Assembly (NCBI GenBank): GCA_965217265.1
Contig: CBDCHP010000011.1
Span: forward strand, 620,001 to 684,000
DNA from: JAGRGG01 sp965217265
Lineage (GTDB): Bacteria; Pseudomonadota; Alphaproteobacteria; Geminicoccales; Geminicoccaceae
DNA: 64,000 bases
Direction: 5' to 3'
The notes beneath the pieces are model-generated. The model was not told the DNA's origin. It saw only the letters and a list, made by a program, of their open reading frames with translations, and did not search any database. The position numbers and the translations under genes were made by a program. Below are positions 7,742 through 15,688 of the stretch, one piece after another (the stretch's first letter is position 1; every line of letters starts with the position of its first letter).

Positions 7742-8206
7742 TCACCGCGCCGCCAAACACGCGACCAACGCACATAAGCTCAACACCGTGCGCGCGGCGT
7801 GGAGGCGGCCCCACTGGCCGATGAGGGGGCGGGCGTCGGGGTCGGGGACGCTCGGATCCATGCGCATCAGCGCCTTGTTGGTCGGCATCATGACCAACAG
7901 GGTGTAGGGCCAGTTGGCGGCGATCAGGAGGGCGCCCAAGAGCCAGAACCAGCCGCCCTCCTGGAAGAAGGCGAGGAGCGCCAGGACGGCGCCGACAATC
8001 GCGAGCGTGGCCTGGAGCATGAAGCCGCGCTTGTAGGCGGACTGCCACTCGGCGAGCAGCGGACCGTCCTTGAGGCGCAGGCGCGCCGGCTGCTCGGCGA
8101 CGTTGATGTAGAGCGCCGTGCCGAAGAACATCGCGATCGCGGCGATGGCGAGGTCGCCGATCAGAACGGCTCGTCCGCGCGCAAGTCCCGGCGGTAGCGC
8201 TTCCAC
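7742..8206 (-). CDS. DUF1772 family membrane protein
   Basis: The 154-residue protein has four predicted transmembrane segments and the MFFGTALYINVAEQPARL block with a later PTNKALMRMDP motif, characteristic of DUF1772 (anthrone oxygenase-like) proteins. No enzymatic activity can be assigned. The proposed ATG at 8206 overlaps the upstream carbonic anhydrase gene by 46 bases. No other ATG/GTG/TTG lies before the first membrane helix, so this start is the most reasonable one. Confidence 0.75.
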   Translation of the reverse strand: MEALPPGLARGRAVLIGDLAIAAIAMFFGTALYINVAEQPARLRLKDGPLLAEWQSAYKRGFMLQATLAIVGAVLALLAFFQEGGWFWLLGALLIAANWPYTLLVMMPTNKALMRMDPSVPDPDARPLIGQWGRLHAARTVLSLCALVACLAAR

Positions 8207-8691
8207 TTGTCGACGTAGCCCTCAGTCCCGCGCCGGACGCGCTCGGCCTGATCGGGCCGCACCTCGCCCTTGATCCGCCCCGGCTGGCCGAGGACGAGGA
8301 CGTTGTCGGGGATCGTCTTCTCTTCGGCAATCAGCGTGTTGGCACCGATAAGGCAGTTCTTGCCGATCGTGGCGCCGTTTAGGATCACGGCACCGATGCC
8401 GATCAGGCAGCCCTCGCCGATCGTGCAGCCGTGCAGCATCGCCATATGCCCGACCGTGACGTTGGATCCGATCGTGAGCGGGTAACCGGGGTCGGTGTGC
8501 AGGACGCAGCCGTCCTGCACGTTCGAGCCCCGCCCGAGCGTGATCCACTCGTTGTCGCCGCGCAGGACCGCGTTCCACCAGACCGAGGCGTCTTGCATCA
8601 GGCGCACCCGGCCGATCAGCACCGCCGAGGGCGCGATCCAGTAGTCCTCGTCCTCGGTCTCGATCCGGGCGTCGCCCAAGGCGTAACGCAC
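8161..8691 (-). CDS. Gamma-class carbonic anhydrase-like hexapeptide protein
   Basis: The 176-residue protein is a left-handed beta-helix of hexapeptide repeats with Zn-ligand histidines in the VLHTDPGYP and VTVGHMAMLHG segments and the usual WWNAVLRGDNE block. This subfamily (YrdA/PaaY/Cam-like) includes both active carbonic anhydrases and inactive relatives. I chose the GTG at 8691 because it gives the normal family N-terminus; the ATG at 8748 adds a low-quality Arg/Gly-rich extension. Confidence 0.85.
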   Translation of the reverse strand: MRYALGDARIETEDEDYWIAPSAVLIGRVRLMQDASVWWNAVLRGDNEWITLGRGSNVQDGCVLHTDPGYPLTIGSNVTVGHMAMLHGCTIGEGCLIGIGAVILNGATIGKNCLIGANTLIAEEKTIPDNVLVLGQPGRIKGEVRPDQAERVRRGTEGYVDKWKRYRRDLRADEPF

Positions 8692-8751
8692 ACTTCTTCC
8701 CTTACCCGCTCGGCGGCGGGCGCCAGCCGCGACGCCCGCCCGACCCAAGTC

Positions 8752-9192
8752 TCAAGCGTTGTTCAAGGTCGCGTTCAGCGTGATATCGACGCCGGCCAGC
8801 GCCTTCGAGACCGGGCAGCCCGCCTTCGCCTTGGCGGCGAGGTCGTCGAAGGTCGACTGATCGATGCCCGGCACCTTGGCGTCCAGCGTGATGACCGAGG
8901 TCTTGATGGCGAAGCCCTCGCCCTCCTGCTCGACGCTGACGACGGCCTCGGCGTCGAGCGCGTCGGCCTTGAAGCCGGCCTCGCCGATCATGTGGGCGAG
9001 CTGCATGGCAAAGCACCCGGCGTGCGCCGCCGCGACCAGTTCCTCGGGGTTGGTGCCGGACGTGCCGCTCTCGTCTTGAAAGCGGCTCTTGAACGAGTAG
9101 GGCTGCTTATCGAAGGCGCCGCTTTGCAGGGTGAGCGCGCCGTCGCCGTCGCTCAAGACGCCGTGCCAGACGGCGGTCGCGTGTCGTTTCAT
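8752..9192 (-). CDS. OsmC/Ohr-family peroxiredoxin
   Basis: The 146-residue cytosolic protein has the two conserved redox cysteines, one in AAHAGCFAMQL and one in AKAGCPVSKAL, and NPEELVAAAH, which is the OsmC signature. It reduces organic hydroperoxides with a dithiol donor. Sequence features fit the OsmC branch better than Ohr. Confidence 0.93.
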   Translation of the reverse strand: MKRHATAVWHGVLSDGDGALTLQSGAFDKQPYSFKSRFQDESGTSGTNPEELVAAAHAGCFAMQLAHMIGEAGFKADALDAEAVVSVEQEGEGFAIKTSVITLDAKVPGIDQSTFDDLAAKAKAGCPVSKALAGVDITLNATLNNA

Positions 9193-9384
9193 GCTCTTGT
9201 TCCTTCAACTGTTGTGCCTCGACCAGAAGCGGCGCGTTGACACGCCGGTAACGTCGAGCCAGCGCAAAAGTTCGCTCTCAAGGAAGCGCTTCGACCAGCA
9301 CGCCCTACGACGTCACCCAACAACCCTAGCACACCAAAACCGATCTTCCGAGCCTCCCCCAAGATTAACCCAACGCCCAAGCCG

Positions 9385-9464
9385 GCCGCAGCCAAAGTTA
9401 TAAAAACAAAAGAAAATGACTCGCAGCGCGAGTCATCCAAGCGCCAGCGCACGCGCAAGCATTT
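9385..9464 (-). repeat. Right half of the stop-codon-associated hairpin repeat
   Basis: An A-rich arm (AAAGTTATAAAAACAAAAG) is followed by an internal palindrome ATGACTCGCAGCGCGAGTCAT and the terminal GCGCACGCGCAAGC. It ends directly before the minus-strand stop codon (TCA at 9465). No left half is recognisable. Confidence 0.5.
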
Positions 9465-9965
9465 TCAGCCTGCCAGCGCCGGGAGCGGCAGGCGGGGAAG
9501 CGCCCAGGCGCCGAGGCCCGCCAGCATGAGGCCGACGACGACGGCCTCGCGGGTGCCGCCGGTGCGAACGAGGCCGAGCGCGAGGCGCGAGCGGGTCGGC
9601 CACAAGATCGGGATGCCCTGGTAGGTCAGGGCGTCGGCGGCGAGGTGGCTGAGGTAGCCGACGGCGAAGGCAAGGGCGAGAGCGTCGGGGAGCCAGAAGG
9701 TCTGCGCCAACCAGAAGGCGGCGGCGGCGGCGAGGGCGAAGCCGAGCAGGCTGTGCAGGGCACCGCGGTGGCCGAAGGTGGCGGCGAGCGGCGCGCTCAG
9801 CCAGGGCAGCACCCGCCCGGCGGTACTCCTCGGGTGGTCGAGGTCGGGGGCGAGGCCGCCGATCAGGCAGGCGACGGCGGGTCCCATCGCCAGGGGGAGG
9901 AGGTCGGCCTGCACGGCGCCGGCGTAGGCGGCGGCGGCGGCGATCAGGTGGGAGCGGGCGAGCAT
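9465..9965 (-). CDS. YdjM/DUF457-type membrane-bound metal-dependent hydrolase
   Basis: The 166-residue protein has several transmembrane segments and the family's conserved metal-site blocks: ARSHLIAA at the N-terminus, GGLAPDLDHP near residue 40, GHRGALHSLLG near residue 68 and GYLSHLAADALTYQG near residue 103. E. coli YdjM is LexA-regulated with no firmly assigned substrate. I saw no clear alphaproteobacterial LexA box upstream. It is divergent from the dehydrogenase at 10031. Confidence 0.82.
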   Translation of the reverse strand: MLARSHLIAAAAAYAGAVQADLLPLAMGPAVACLIGGLAPDLDHPRSTAGRVLPWLSAPLAATFGHRGALHSLLGFALAAAAAFWLAQTFWLPDALALAFAVGYLSHLAADALTYQGIPILWPTRSRLALGLVRTGGTREAVVVGLMLAGLGAWALPRLPLPALAG

Positions 9966-10030
9966 GACCGTGACGTTCTGGGAATGGGGCGTTAAGATAG
10001 GGCGAACGAGGACGAGTGGGAGGTTAAGGG

Positions 10031-11080
10031 GTGACGGACCACAAGGTTGCCGTGATCGCGGGCGACGGCATCGGCCGGGAGGTCATGCCCGAGGGGATGC
10101 GCGTCGTCGAGAAGGCGGCATCGAAGGTCGGTTTGTCAATCACTTGGGACGAGAAGGACTGGTCGTCGGCCCGGTACGAGAAGACGGGGAGCTTCATGCC
10201 CGAGGACGGGCTGGAGGATATCGCCGGGCATGACGCGATCTACCTCGGCGCCGTCGGCTGGCCGGGGGTGCCGGACCACGTCTCGCTCTGGAAGCTGCTG
10301 ATCCCGATCCGGCGGGTCTTCGACCAGTACGTCAACCTGCGGCCGGTGCGGCTGTTTCAGGGCGTGCCGTGCCCCTTGCGCGAGCCGGGGTCGATCGACA
10401 TGGCGGTCGTGCGCGAGAACGTCGAGGGCGAGTATTCCGAGATCGGCGGCAGGCTCTACCGCGGCACGGACGCCGAGGCGGCGGTGCAGGAGAGCGTCTT
10501 CACGCGGCGCGGCGTCGATCGGGTGCTGCGCTACGCCTTCGATCTGGCCGAGGGGCGCCGCGGTCACGTCACCTCGGCGACCAAGTCGAACGGCATCGTC
10601 CACACCATGCCGTTCTGGGACGAGCGCTTTGCCGCTATCAAGGCCGACTACCCGGACGTGAAGACGACGCAGTACCACATCGACATCCTCACCGCCCATT
10701 TCGTCCGCGACCCGGGCCGCTTCGACGTCGTCGTCGGCTCGAACCTGTTCGGCGACATCCTGTCGGACTTGGGCCCCGCCGTCACCGGCACGATCGGCAT
10801 CGCGCCCTCGGCCAACCTCGATCCGACCAAGCGCCACCCCTCGATGTTCGAGCCCGTTCACGGCTCGGCGCCGGACATCGCGGGCCAGGGCGTCGCCAAC
10901 CCGATCGGCATGATCTGGTCGGGCGCGATGATGCTGGAGCACTTGGGTCACAAGGAGGCACACGACGCGATCGTGGCCGCGATCGAGCGCGTCCTGGCCG
11001 CGGGCCGCGACCTCACCCCCGACATGGGCGGGCGCGGCACGACCGAAGGGCTGGCGCGCGTGATCGAGAAAGAGGTGTAG
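10031..11080 (+). CDS. Tartrate/D-malate dehydrogenase-family decarboxylating dehydrogenase
   Basis: The 349-residue NAD-dependent beta-decarboxylating dehydrogenase opens with VAVIAGDGIGREV. It has substrate-binding RPVRLF and REN-EGEYSEIGG, catalytic Lys in TSATKSNGI, metal-binding Asp in VGSNLFGDILSDLG and FEPVHGSAPDIAG. The SNGI/YHIDILTAHFV features point to the TtuC/DmlA group (tartrate or D-malate) rather than LeuB. The start is a GTG at 10031 with an upstream GGAGG. A cupin follows after 2 bases. Tartrate metabolism also appears at 49855, about 39 kb away. Confidence 0.85.
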   Translation: MTDHKVAVIAGDGIGREVMPEGMRVVEKAASKVGLSITWDEKDWSSARYEKTGSFMPEDGLEDIAGHDAIYLGAVGWPGVPDHVSLWKLLIPIRRVFDQYVNLRPVRLFQGVPCPLREPGSIDMAVVRENVEGEYSEIGGRLYRGTDAEAAVQESVFTRRGVDRVLRYAFDLAEGRRGHVTSATKSNGIVHTMPFWDERFAAIKADYPDVKTTQYHIDILTAHFVRDPGRFDVVVGSNLFGDILSDLGPAVTGTIGIAPSANLDPTKRHPSMFEPVHGSAPDIAGQGVANPIGMIWSGAMMLEHLGHKEAHDAIVAAIERVLAAGRDLTPDMGGRGTTEGLARVIEKEV

Positions 11081-11082
11081 CC

Positions 11083-11394
11083 ATGCAACCCTATATCGCA
11101 ACGACCAGCAATGCCGAACAGATCGATCTCGGTCCGCACGGCTTCAAGGTCCTGGTGCCCACCGACGCGACCGACGGCGCGCTGGCGCTGTTCGAGGAGA
11201 CGACGGCGCCGGGGCAGGATCCGCCGCTGCACGTCCACCGTGGGCAAGTCGAGACCTTCCGCGTGATCGAAGGCCGCTACCGCTTCGTCGTCGGCGACGC
11301 GACGGTCGAATGCGGCGTAGGCGACGTCGCCGTCGTGCCGGCCGGGGCGCCGCACACCTTCGTCAACCTGTCCGGCACGCCGATCGGCACTTGA
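11083..11394 (+). CDS. Cupin-domain protein, short
   Basis: The 103-residue single-domain cupin has motif 1 in PPLHVHRGQVETFRVIEG and motif 2 in GDVAVVPAGAPHTFVN. The ATG follows the dehydrogenase stop after 2 bases, so the two are probably one operon. It ends abruptly at PIGT, right after the second motif, where relatives usually continue with another strand and C-terminal helix. It may be truncated, or simply a minimal member; no continuation was found in other frames. Function unknown. Confidence 0.75.
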   Translation: MQPYIATTSNAEQIDLGPHGFKVLVPTDATDGALALFEETTAPGQDPPLHVHRGQVETFRVIEGRYRFVVGDATVECGVGDVAVVPAGAPHTFVNLSGTPIGT

Positions 11395-11454
11395 GAACAC
11401 CCTCCGCCGGCGCTACATGCTGCATTGCAACACCAGCTTGCGGAGCGACCTTCG

Positions 11455-11637
11455 ATGACCAACCCTTTCATGAGCATGTGGCTGAGCGCCGCCAACCAGT
11501 GGGCTGGCGCGATGCGCGGCTTCTGGACCGCCGAGCTTCAGCGCCAGCAAACGCAGATGCTCAACGAGATGACCAAACAGACGATGCAGTTCTGGAGCGG
11601 CGCTATGTTGCAGCCGCCCAAGAAGCGGCAGCGGTAG
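11455..11637 (+). CDS. Small hypothetical protein, phasin-like helix
   Basis: The 60-residue protein starts with a GGAG-preceded ATG. It is an amphipathic, Met/Gln/Trp-rich helical sequence (residues about 10-52: MWLSAANQWAGAMRG, LNEMTKQTMQFW) with a basic tail PPKKRQR. Composition and helix pattern recall phasins or other surface-coating proteins, but it is too short for confident assignment. The stop is 3 bases before a complete hairpin repeat, as for other genuine genes here, which supports it being a real gene. Confidence 0.55.
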   Translation: MTNPFMSMWLSAANQWAGAMRGFWTAELQRQQTQMLNEMTKQTMQFWSGAMLQPPKKRQR

Positions 11638-11640
11638 GAG

Positions 11641-11782
11641 AACGCTTCGCGTGCGCTGACGCGCGGTCTTTTTTCTTCTTTTTTGCAACTTTGGCCGGGG
11701 CTGGCCTTAGTGTTAGTGCCAAGTCCTGGAACAAGTTGTAAAAAAGAAAGAAGAAAAAGCCCCGCGCAGCGGACGCGAAGTG
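11641..11782. repeat. Stop-codon-associated hairpin repeat, right end diverged
   Basis: The left end AACGCTTCGCGT is at 11641, 3 bases after the stop of the small gene. The right end is degenerate (ACGCGAAGTG, 11773-11782). Pyrimidine arm TTTTTTCTTCTTTTTTGC and purine arm AAAAAAGAAAGAAGAAAAAG are complementary. It separates two plus-strand genes. Confidence 0.8.
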
Positions 11783-11801
11783 AATCTCTTAGGAGGCCAC
11801 C

Positions 11802-12155
11802 ATGCCCAAGGCCGTCAACCTCACCGAAAAGCTGTCCACCTTCACCGACCACTGGTCGCCCAAGGTCGTCGCGGGGTTCAACGGCCACGACGTGATGGTC
11901 GTCAAGGCGAAGGGCACGTTCGTCTGGCACGCGCACGACGACACGGACGACCTCTTCTTGGTCTTGAAGGGCAACCTCGTCATCCAGTTGCGCGACGGCG
12001 AGGTTCGGCTGGGGCCGGGCGACCTCTATGTCGTGCCCAAGGGCGTCGAGCACCGGCCGGTCGCCGAAGATGAGGTTCACCTTCTCCTGATCGAACCCTA
12101 CGACACGCCCAACACGGGCGACTCGGCGACGGCCGTGGTGAAGGAAGCGATCTGA
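11802..12155 (+). CDS. Cupin-domain protein
   Basis: The 117-residue cupin has motif 1 in TFVWHAHDDTDDLFLVLKG and motif 2 in PGDLYVVPKGVEHRPVA. An AGGAGG Shine-Dalgarno lies 8 bases before the ATG. Single-domain cupins of this kind, with an HAH...E metal site, are often annotated as mannose-6-phosphate-isomerase-like, but catalytic function is unproven. A 290-base stretch without recognisable genes follows (12156-12445), in which I see only an AT-richer patch and no clear hairpin. Confidence 0.85.
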   Translation: MPKAVNLTEKLSTFTDHWSPKVVAGFNGHDVMVVKAKGTFVWHAHDDTDDLFLVLKGNLVIQLRDGEVRLGPGDLYVVPKGVEHRPVAEDEVHLLLIEPYDTPNTGDSATAVVKEAI

Positions 12156-12445
12156 CGCCGCCGGACCGTTTACTCGATTTTAGCGCCGCCCTTATATTCT
12201 CGCGTATGGCCCATGCGATCCTAGCAATCCGCCGCCGCGCTGGGTCATGGGATGTGGCCGGTGTAGGCGCGTCGTAGCTAGTCACCCTCGAACAGGATAG
12301 CATGGGGGTGGTTGAGAAAGGGTTAAATCCCTCGTGTTTTGGTGTGCGGGACGTCGCTGTTCGCGACGTGCGTGTGTCGCCGGTACGCATTGCGTCGTCG
12401 CTGAACGGCGCACATAGTCCGCGTGGGTTTTGATGGGAGCGAGCA

Positions 12446-12712
12446 ATGGCGCACGACGGCACGGACACGGTACTCACGCTAGATCGCTGCGATCCGGGCG
12501 GGTTGATCGCGCAGGGCTTCGAGCAGCCGGACGCGGCGCGCGGCGTGTTCTTCGCCTGGGTGCTGCGCCTGCCGGCCGAGATCGACCCCGCCGCCGCGGC
12601 CGGGGTCGTGCTCGACGCCTACCCGGCGGGCGGGGGGCCGCTGGCCGACTATCTGCGCGAGGCGCGGGCTTGCACCGGCATGGGCGCACCAAAGCGGCGG
12701 CGGGTGCATTAA
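12446..12712 (+). CDS. Hypothetical protein
   Basis: The 88-residue protein is preceded by GGGAGCGAGCA, a reasonable ribosome binding site. It is neutral to acidic, with a central ARGVFFAWVLRLPAEIDP stretch and a basic tail. I do not recognise a family. Third-position GC is as high as in neighbouring genes, which supports coding. Confidence 0.5.
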   Translation: MAHDGTDTVLTLDRCDPGGLIAQGFEQPDAARGVFFAWVLRLPAEIDPAAAAGVVLDAYPAGGGPLADYLREARACTGMGAPKRRRVH

Positions 12713-12827
12713 GGGCAAAATTCAATCAGAGCCAGCAGGCCGACGAGCGGGGCAAGAGCGGCGGCCAATGCCGGGGGAGTGGCGGCACGATGTTTGGTCC
12801 CGTCCCGTAGTGAGGCATAATAGGTCG

Positions 12828-12866
12828 AGCCTGAACCGATCGGGTTGTTCGGTTCAGGTTTTGCAC
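12828..12866 (+). terminator. Candidate intrinsic terminator
   Basis: CCTGAACCGA and TCGGTTCAGG form a perfect 10-base stem with a 9-base loop, followed by TTTTGC. The T run is short, so this may instead be a regulatory hairpin. It lies about 115 bases after the hypothetical gene at 12446. Confidence 0.45.
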
Positions 12867-13111
12867 ACGAACTCGCAGGGGTGAGGCCGCGCCGTCCCCT
12901 TGATAGGCAGAGCCTGCCATCCCCGCGGGACCGAAATGAGTGAGCAGCCCTGCTCCCCACATCCCTGGGTAGGCCGGAGCAGGCTCTTAGGTATGGCCCA
13001 CCCGCTTTGCGAATACTGGATCGCCGCCGACCGCGGCTATAGCGGCCACGCCCTGCGCGGGCGCGTCTGGACCAGCGGTGCCGGACCAACCTCCCCTTGC
13101 CGCGCCAACGA

Positions 13112-13214
13112 GAAAGCAGCGCTTTCATCAACTTGCTCACCCTGCGTGGATCGACGTCAACCGATCGAAAGCGACGCTTTTAATCGTCGAACGATGAAAC
13201 ACGCTGCGTTTCAT
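13112..13214. repeat. Three similar short palindromes in a row
   Basis: GAAAGC-AGC-GCTTTC (13112-13126), AAAGCG-A-CGCTTT (13168-13180) and ATGAAACACGCTGCGTTTCAT (13194-13214) share the same GAAA-C..G-TTTC theme. They lie 100-200 bases upstream of the amidase gene. They could be operator sites, small hairpins in a leader, or degenerate dispersed repeats. Confidence 0.5.
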
Positions 13215-13315
13215 GGGGCCGCTTCAAGGCGGTGAGACGGGCGCATTTTCCGGCCGCGAAGCCTAGTCGGCTTTGCTGGAAAATACTCTGGCACGCGCGG
13301 AGTGTTGGTTTACAA

Positions 13316-14008
13316 ATGCCGCCCATGCTCGACCTGCCCTCGCCGAACCACGACGTCCGGTCCGCCGCCGTCCGGTTCGTCGTCCTGCACTACACCGGCA
13401 TGGTGAGCGGCGAGGCGGCGCTCGAACGCTTACGCGATCCCGCGGCCAAGGTGAGCGCGCATTACGTCGTCGGCGAGGCCGGCGAGGTCTGGCGGCTCGT
13501 CGCCGAGGACCGGCGGGCGTGGCACGCGGGGGTGAGCCGTTGGCAGGATTGGCACTCGCTGAACGACGTCTCGATCGGGATCGAGATCGTCAACCCCGGC
13601 CACGAGTGGGGCTTGACCGACTACCCGGCGGCGCAGATCGCGGCCCTGCTCGATCTCCTGCGCGGCGCGCGCGCGCGGCATGGCCTGGACGCTGCCGCCT
13701 TTCTCGGCCACAGTGACGTGGCCCCGGCGCGCAAGGACGACCCCGGCGAGCTGTTCCCCTGGAGGCACCTCGCCCGGCACGGCTTCGGCCTCTGGCCCGA
13801 AGCAACGGCGCCCGCCCGCCCGGCACCGGACCGGGCGGCGGCATTCCTGGCGCACGTCGGCTACCCGGCCGATCTGCCGGGCACTGCCTTCGAGCACCTC
13901 GTGCGTGCCTTTCAGCGCCGGTTTCGCCAGCACCGCGTCGATGGTCGCCTCGACCCGGAGACGATGGGTCTGATCGAGGCGGTGGCCGCTTTACCCTGGC
14001 GGCGGTGA
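13316..14008 (+). CDS. N-acetylmuramoyl-L-alanine amidase (AmpD/AmiD family)
   Basis: The 230-residue protein is a Zn-dependent amidase_2 with ligand His in FVVLHYTG (near residue 25), the HYVVGEAGEVWRLV and AWHAGVSRW blocks, and LGHSDVAPARKDDPG carrying the second His and Asp. The C-terminal 60 residues (YPADLPG...LVRAFQRRFR...GRLDPETMGLI) are a peptidoglycan-binding_1 domain, giving an AmiD-like layout. It cleaves the muramyl-peptide bond in cell-wall turnover. No signal peptide is evident from the ATG at 13316, so a cytosolic recycling role is possible. An upstream in-frame ATG at 13232 would add 28 unconvincing residues. Confidence 0.9.
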   Translation: MPPMLDLPSPNHDVRSAAVRFVVLHYTGMVSGEAALERLRDPAAKVSAHYVVGEAGEVWRLVAEDRRAWHAGVSRWQDWHSLNDVSIGIEIVNPGHEWGLTDYPAAQIAALLDLLRGARARHGLDAAAFLGHSDVAPARKDDPGELFPWRHLARHGFGLWPEATAPARPAPDRAAAFLAHVGYPADLPGTAFEHLVRAFQRRFRQHRVDGRLDPETMGLIEAVAALPWRR

Positions 14009-14046
14009 ACGCTCGGCAGCACCTCAGGCCACTGGACACGCACCGG

Positions 14047-14919
14047 TCAAGCATCATCCGTGTCCATCGCCTCGGGCGCGCCCGTCAACCGCTTCAGCCT
14101 CGCGTCCGTCGGGGCGTCTGCCGGAAAGAGGGTTTCCAGGCGGATCTCCTGCAAGGTCACGTCGATCGGGGTACCGATCGTCGTCAGCGCCGTGAAGAGG
14201 GCAAGGTCGCCCGTGTCATGAATAAGGGTCAGCGGCAGGACGGCGGGGAGCGGGTCGTCGCCGTGGGCGACCTCGGCCCGGCCGGGCGTCTCGCCCGCCA
14301 TGTCGCCCAGGTCGCGCATCAGGCCGGCTAGGTCGGCGTCGCCGCGCGCTTCGGCCTCCCGCCGGCCGCGGCGCAAAAGGCGGGCGGCGAAAACCTCCCA
14401 GTCGCGCACGAAGGGACGCAGCCCTTCGGGGTGAAACATCAGCCGCCCGAGATTGGGGGGCGCGCCGAACGCCTCCATTCTTTCGGGCGCTAGGAATGCT
14501 GCCAGCAGCCGCGCCGTCGCGTCGTTGGCGCGCAGGAGGTTCCAGCCCGCGTCGATGACGAGGCAGGGGTAGGGCTCGTGGCGGCGCAGGGTAAAGTCGA
14601 GCATCGCCTCGATCGGGGCCAGTTCCGGCGCTTGCATCGACCGCTCGGGGTAGGCGGGCGCGAAGCCGGCGCGGTGCAACAGCGTGTTGCGCGCCCGCAG
14701 CGGCAGGTCGAGCACCTCACCCAAGCGCAGCACCATCGCGCGGCTGGGCGCGGCACGGCCGGTCTCCAGAAAACTCACGTGCCGCTGCGACACTTCGGCC
14801 TCAAGGGCGAGGTCGAGTTGGCTGAGGCCCCGGCGGCGGCGGTGGTCGGCCAGCGCGCGGCCGAACGTGTCCGTGACGGGGGCGGGTTGGGGCAGCGTGA
14901 GCATGGAACGTTGATGCAC
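14047..14919 (-). CDS. XRE-family regulator with MmyB-like ligand-binding domain
   Basis: The 290-residue transcriptional regulator has an N-terminal helix-turn-helix (GRALADHRRRRGLSQLDLAL...VSQRHVSFLETGR, residues about 19-55) and a PAS-like MmyB ligand domain (from about residue 100: EAMLDFTLRRHEPYPCLVID-type segment, then RLMFHPEGLRPFV). The Streptomyces homologue MmyB binds fatty-acid-like ligands. It is divergent from the membrane protein at 15022 and likely controls it; the 102-base gap holds both promoters. The start could also be the ATG at 14904. Confidence 0.9.
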   Translation of the reverse strand: MHQRSMLTLPQPAPVTDTFGRALADHRRRRGLSQLDLALEAEVSQRHVSFLETGRAAPSRAMVLRLGEVLDLPLRARNTLLHRAGFAPAYPERSMQAPELAPIEAMLDFTLRRHEPYPCLVIDAGWNLLRANDATARLLAAFLAPERMEAFGAPPNLGRLMFHPEGLRPFVRDWEVFAARLLRRGRREAEARGDADLAGLMRDLGDMAGETPGRAEVAHGDDPLPAVLPLTLIHDTGDLALFTALTTIGTPIDVTLQEIRLETLFPADAPTDARLKRLTGAPEAMDTDDA

Positions 14920-15021
14920 CGATCGTGCCGGTCCGACAACGACCTCGGACGTAATTGCGGCGCGGTGCCGGATGAAGCCTTCTGACGCCGTTCTTTATCC
15001 CGAACAAGGAAACCCATCGAG

Positions 15022-15489
15022 ATGGCAACGCAAACCGTCGCTCCGAAGACGCCCGACACCGCCGCCGGCGGCAGGCTCTGGCGCGTCTGGCTGTTGCTGG
15101 TCGCGGCCGACATCGCGCTCTTGGGCGCGCTCATGCTGACGGCACCCTCGCCGACGCAAGGCTTCTTCAACGTTCTCTTCTTCGGCCAGACCGAACCGCC
15201 GGCCGGTTTCACGCCCGAGGCGGTCGCCTACGTCCGCTTCTCCCACGGCGTCCTGGGGGCCGTCCTGATCGGCTGGATGATCCTCGTCGCCTACGTCGTC
15301 GCCGTGCCGTTCCGCCGCGGCGAAGCCTGGGCCTGGAACGCGCTCGCCGGCTCGTTCGGGCTTTGGTTCCTGATCGACAGCGCGTTCTCGATCTGGGCCG
15401 GCTTCGCGGCGAACGCCGGCTTGAATACTCTATTCGCTGTGGCGGCTTTTATTCCGCTGGCGGTGACCTATCGGCGCTCTGAAGACTGA
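15022..15489 (+). CDS. Four-helix membrane protein, unknown
   Basis: The 155-residue protein has four hydrophobic helices and no recognised catalytic motif. Between helices 1 and 2 lies a polar loop (FFGQTEPPAGFTPEA). Its position divergent from an XRE/MmyB regulator suggests it is the regulator's target. The ATG is preceded by AAGGAAA. The stop lies 3 bases before the left half of a hairpin repeat. Confidence 0.7.
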   Translation: MATQTVAPKTPDTAAGGRLWRVWLLLVAADIALLGALMLTAPSPTQGFFNVLFFGQTEPPAGFTPEAVAYVRFSHGVLGAVLIGWMILVAYVVAVPFRRGEAWAWNALAGSFGLWFLIDSAFSIWAGFAANAGLNTLFAVAAFIPLAVTYRRSED

Positions 15490-15491
15490 AG

Positions 15492-15560
15492 AACGCTTGC
15501 GCGTCCGCTGCGCGGGGCTTGTTCTCTTTTTGTCTTTGTCCGAGGCTGGCCCGATTGACG
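15492..15560 (+). repeat. Left half of the stop-codon-associated hairpin repeat
   Basis: It begins GAACGCTTGCGCGTCCGC directly after the TGA of the membrane-protein gene, then TTCTCTTTTTGTCTTTGTCCGAGGCTGGCC, split here as pyrimidine arm plus conserved core. The right half is missing: 15561-15688 is unrelated sequence up to the hydantoinase stop. Confidence 0.65.
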
Positions 15561-15688
15561 ATCTTGTATCGTTCGACGGGTCGCCTTTCCCTTCCGGTCA
15601 AGTTCTCCGATCCATTCGAAGGCAGGCTAAGGGCAGGCTGTGGCCCATCTTTGCATTCCTGCAAAGCTTGGCACCGGCAACCGGATAG

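Larger units (their letters stand above)
12713..13315. other. 603-base region without a confident gene
   Basis: It holds a hairpin followed by a short T run (12828-12866), a small GGCAGAGCCTGCC palindrome near 12906, and three related AAAGC/GCTTT-type palindromes (13112-13214). An 80-codon plus-strand frame from the ATG at 12993 is possible but has a Cys/Arg-rich composition and runs through the palindromes, so I do not call it. A structured RNA cannot be excluded; I did not recognise RNase P, SRP or tmRNA signatures. Confidence 0.5.

Noticed and set aside
7590..7907. Plus-strand frame beginning at the hairpin element (ATGAACGCTTCGCGT)
   Set aside because: The same MNASRAL-type start appears at several hairpin copies because the repeat itself contains ATG; it is not a gene family.
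12900..13235. Plus-strand frame with internal ATG at 12993
   Set aside because: Cys/Arg-rich, runs across the palindrome cluster and lacks a well-placed ribosome binding site; left uncalled though not impossible.
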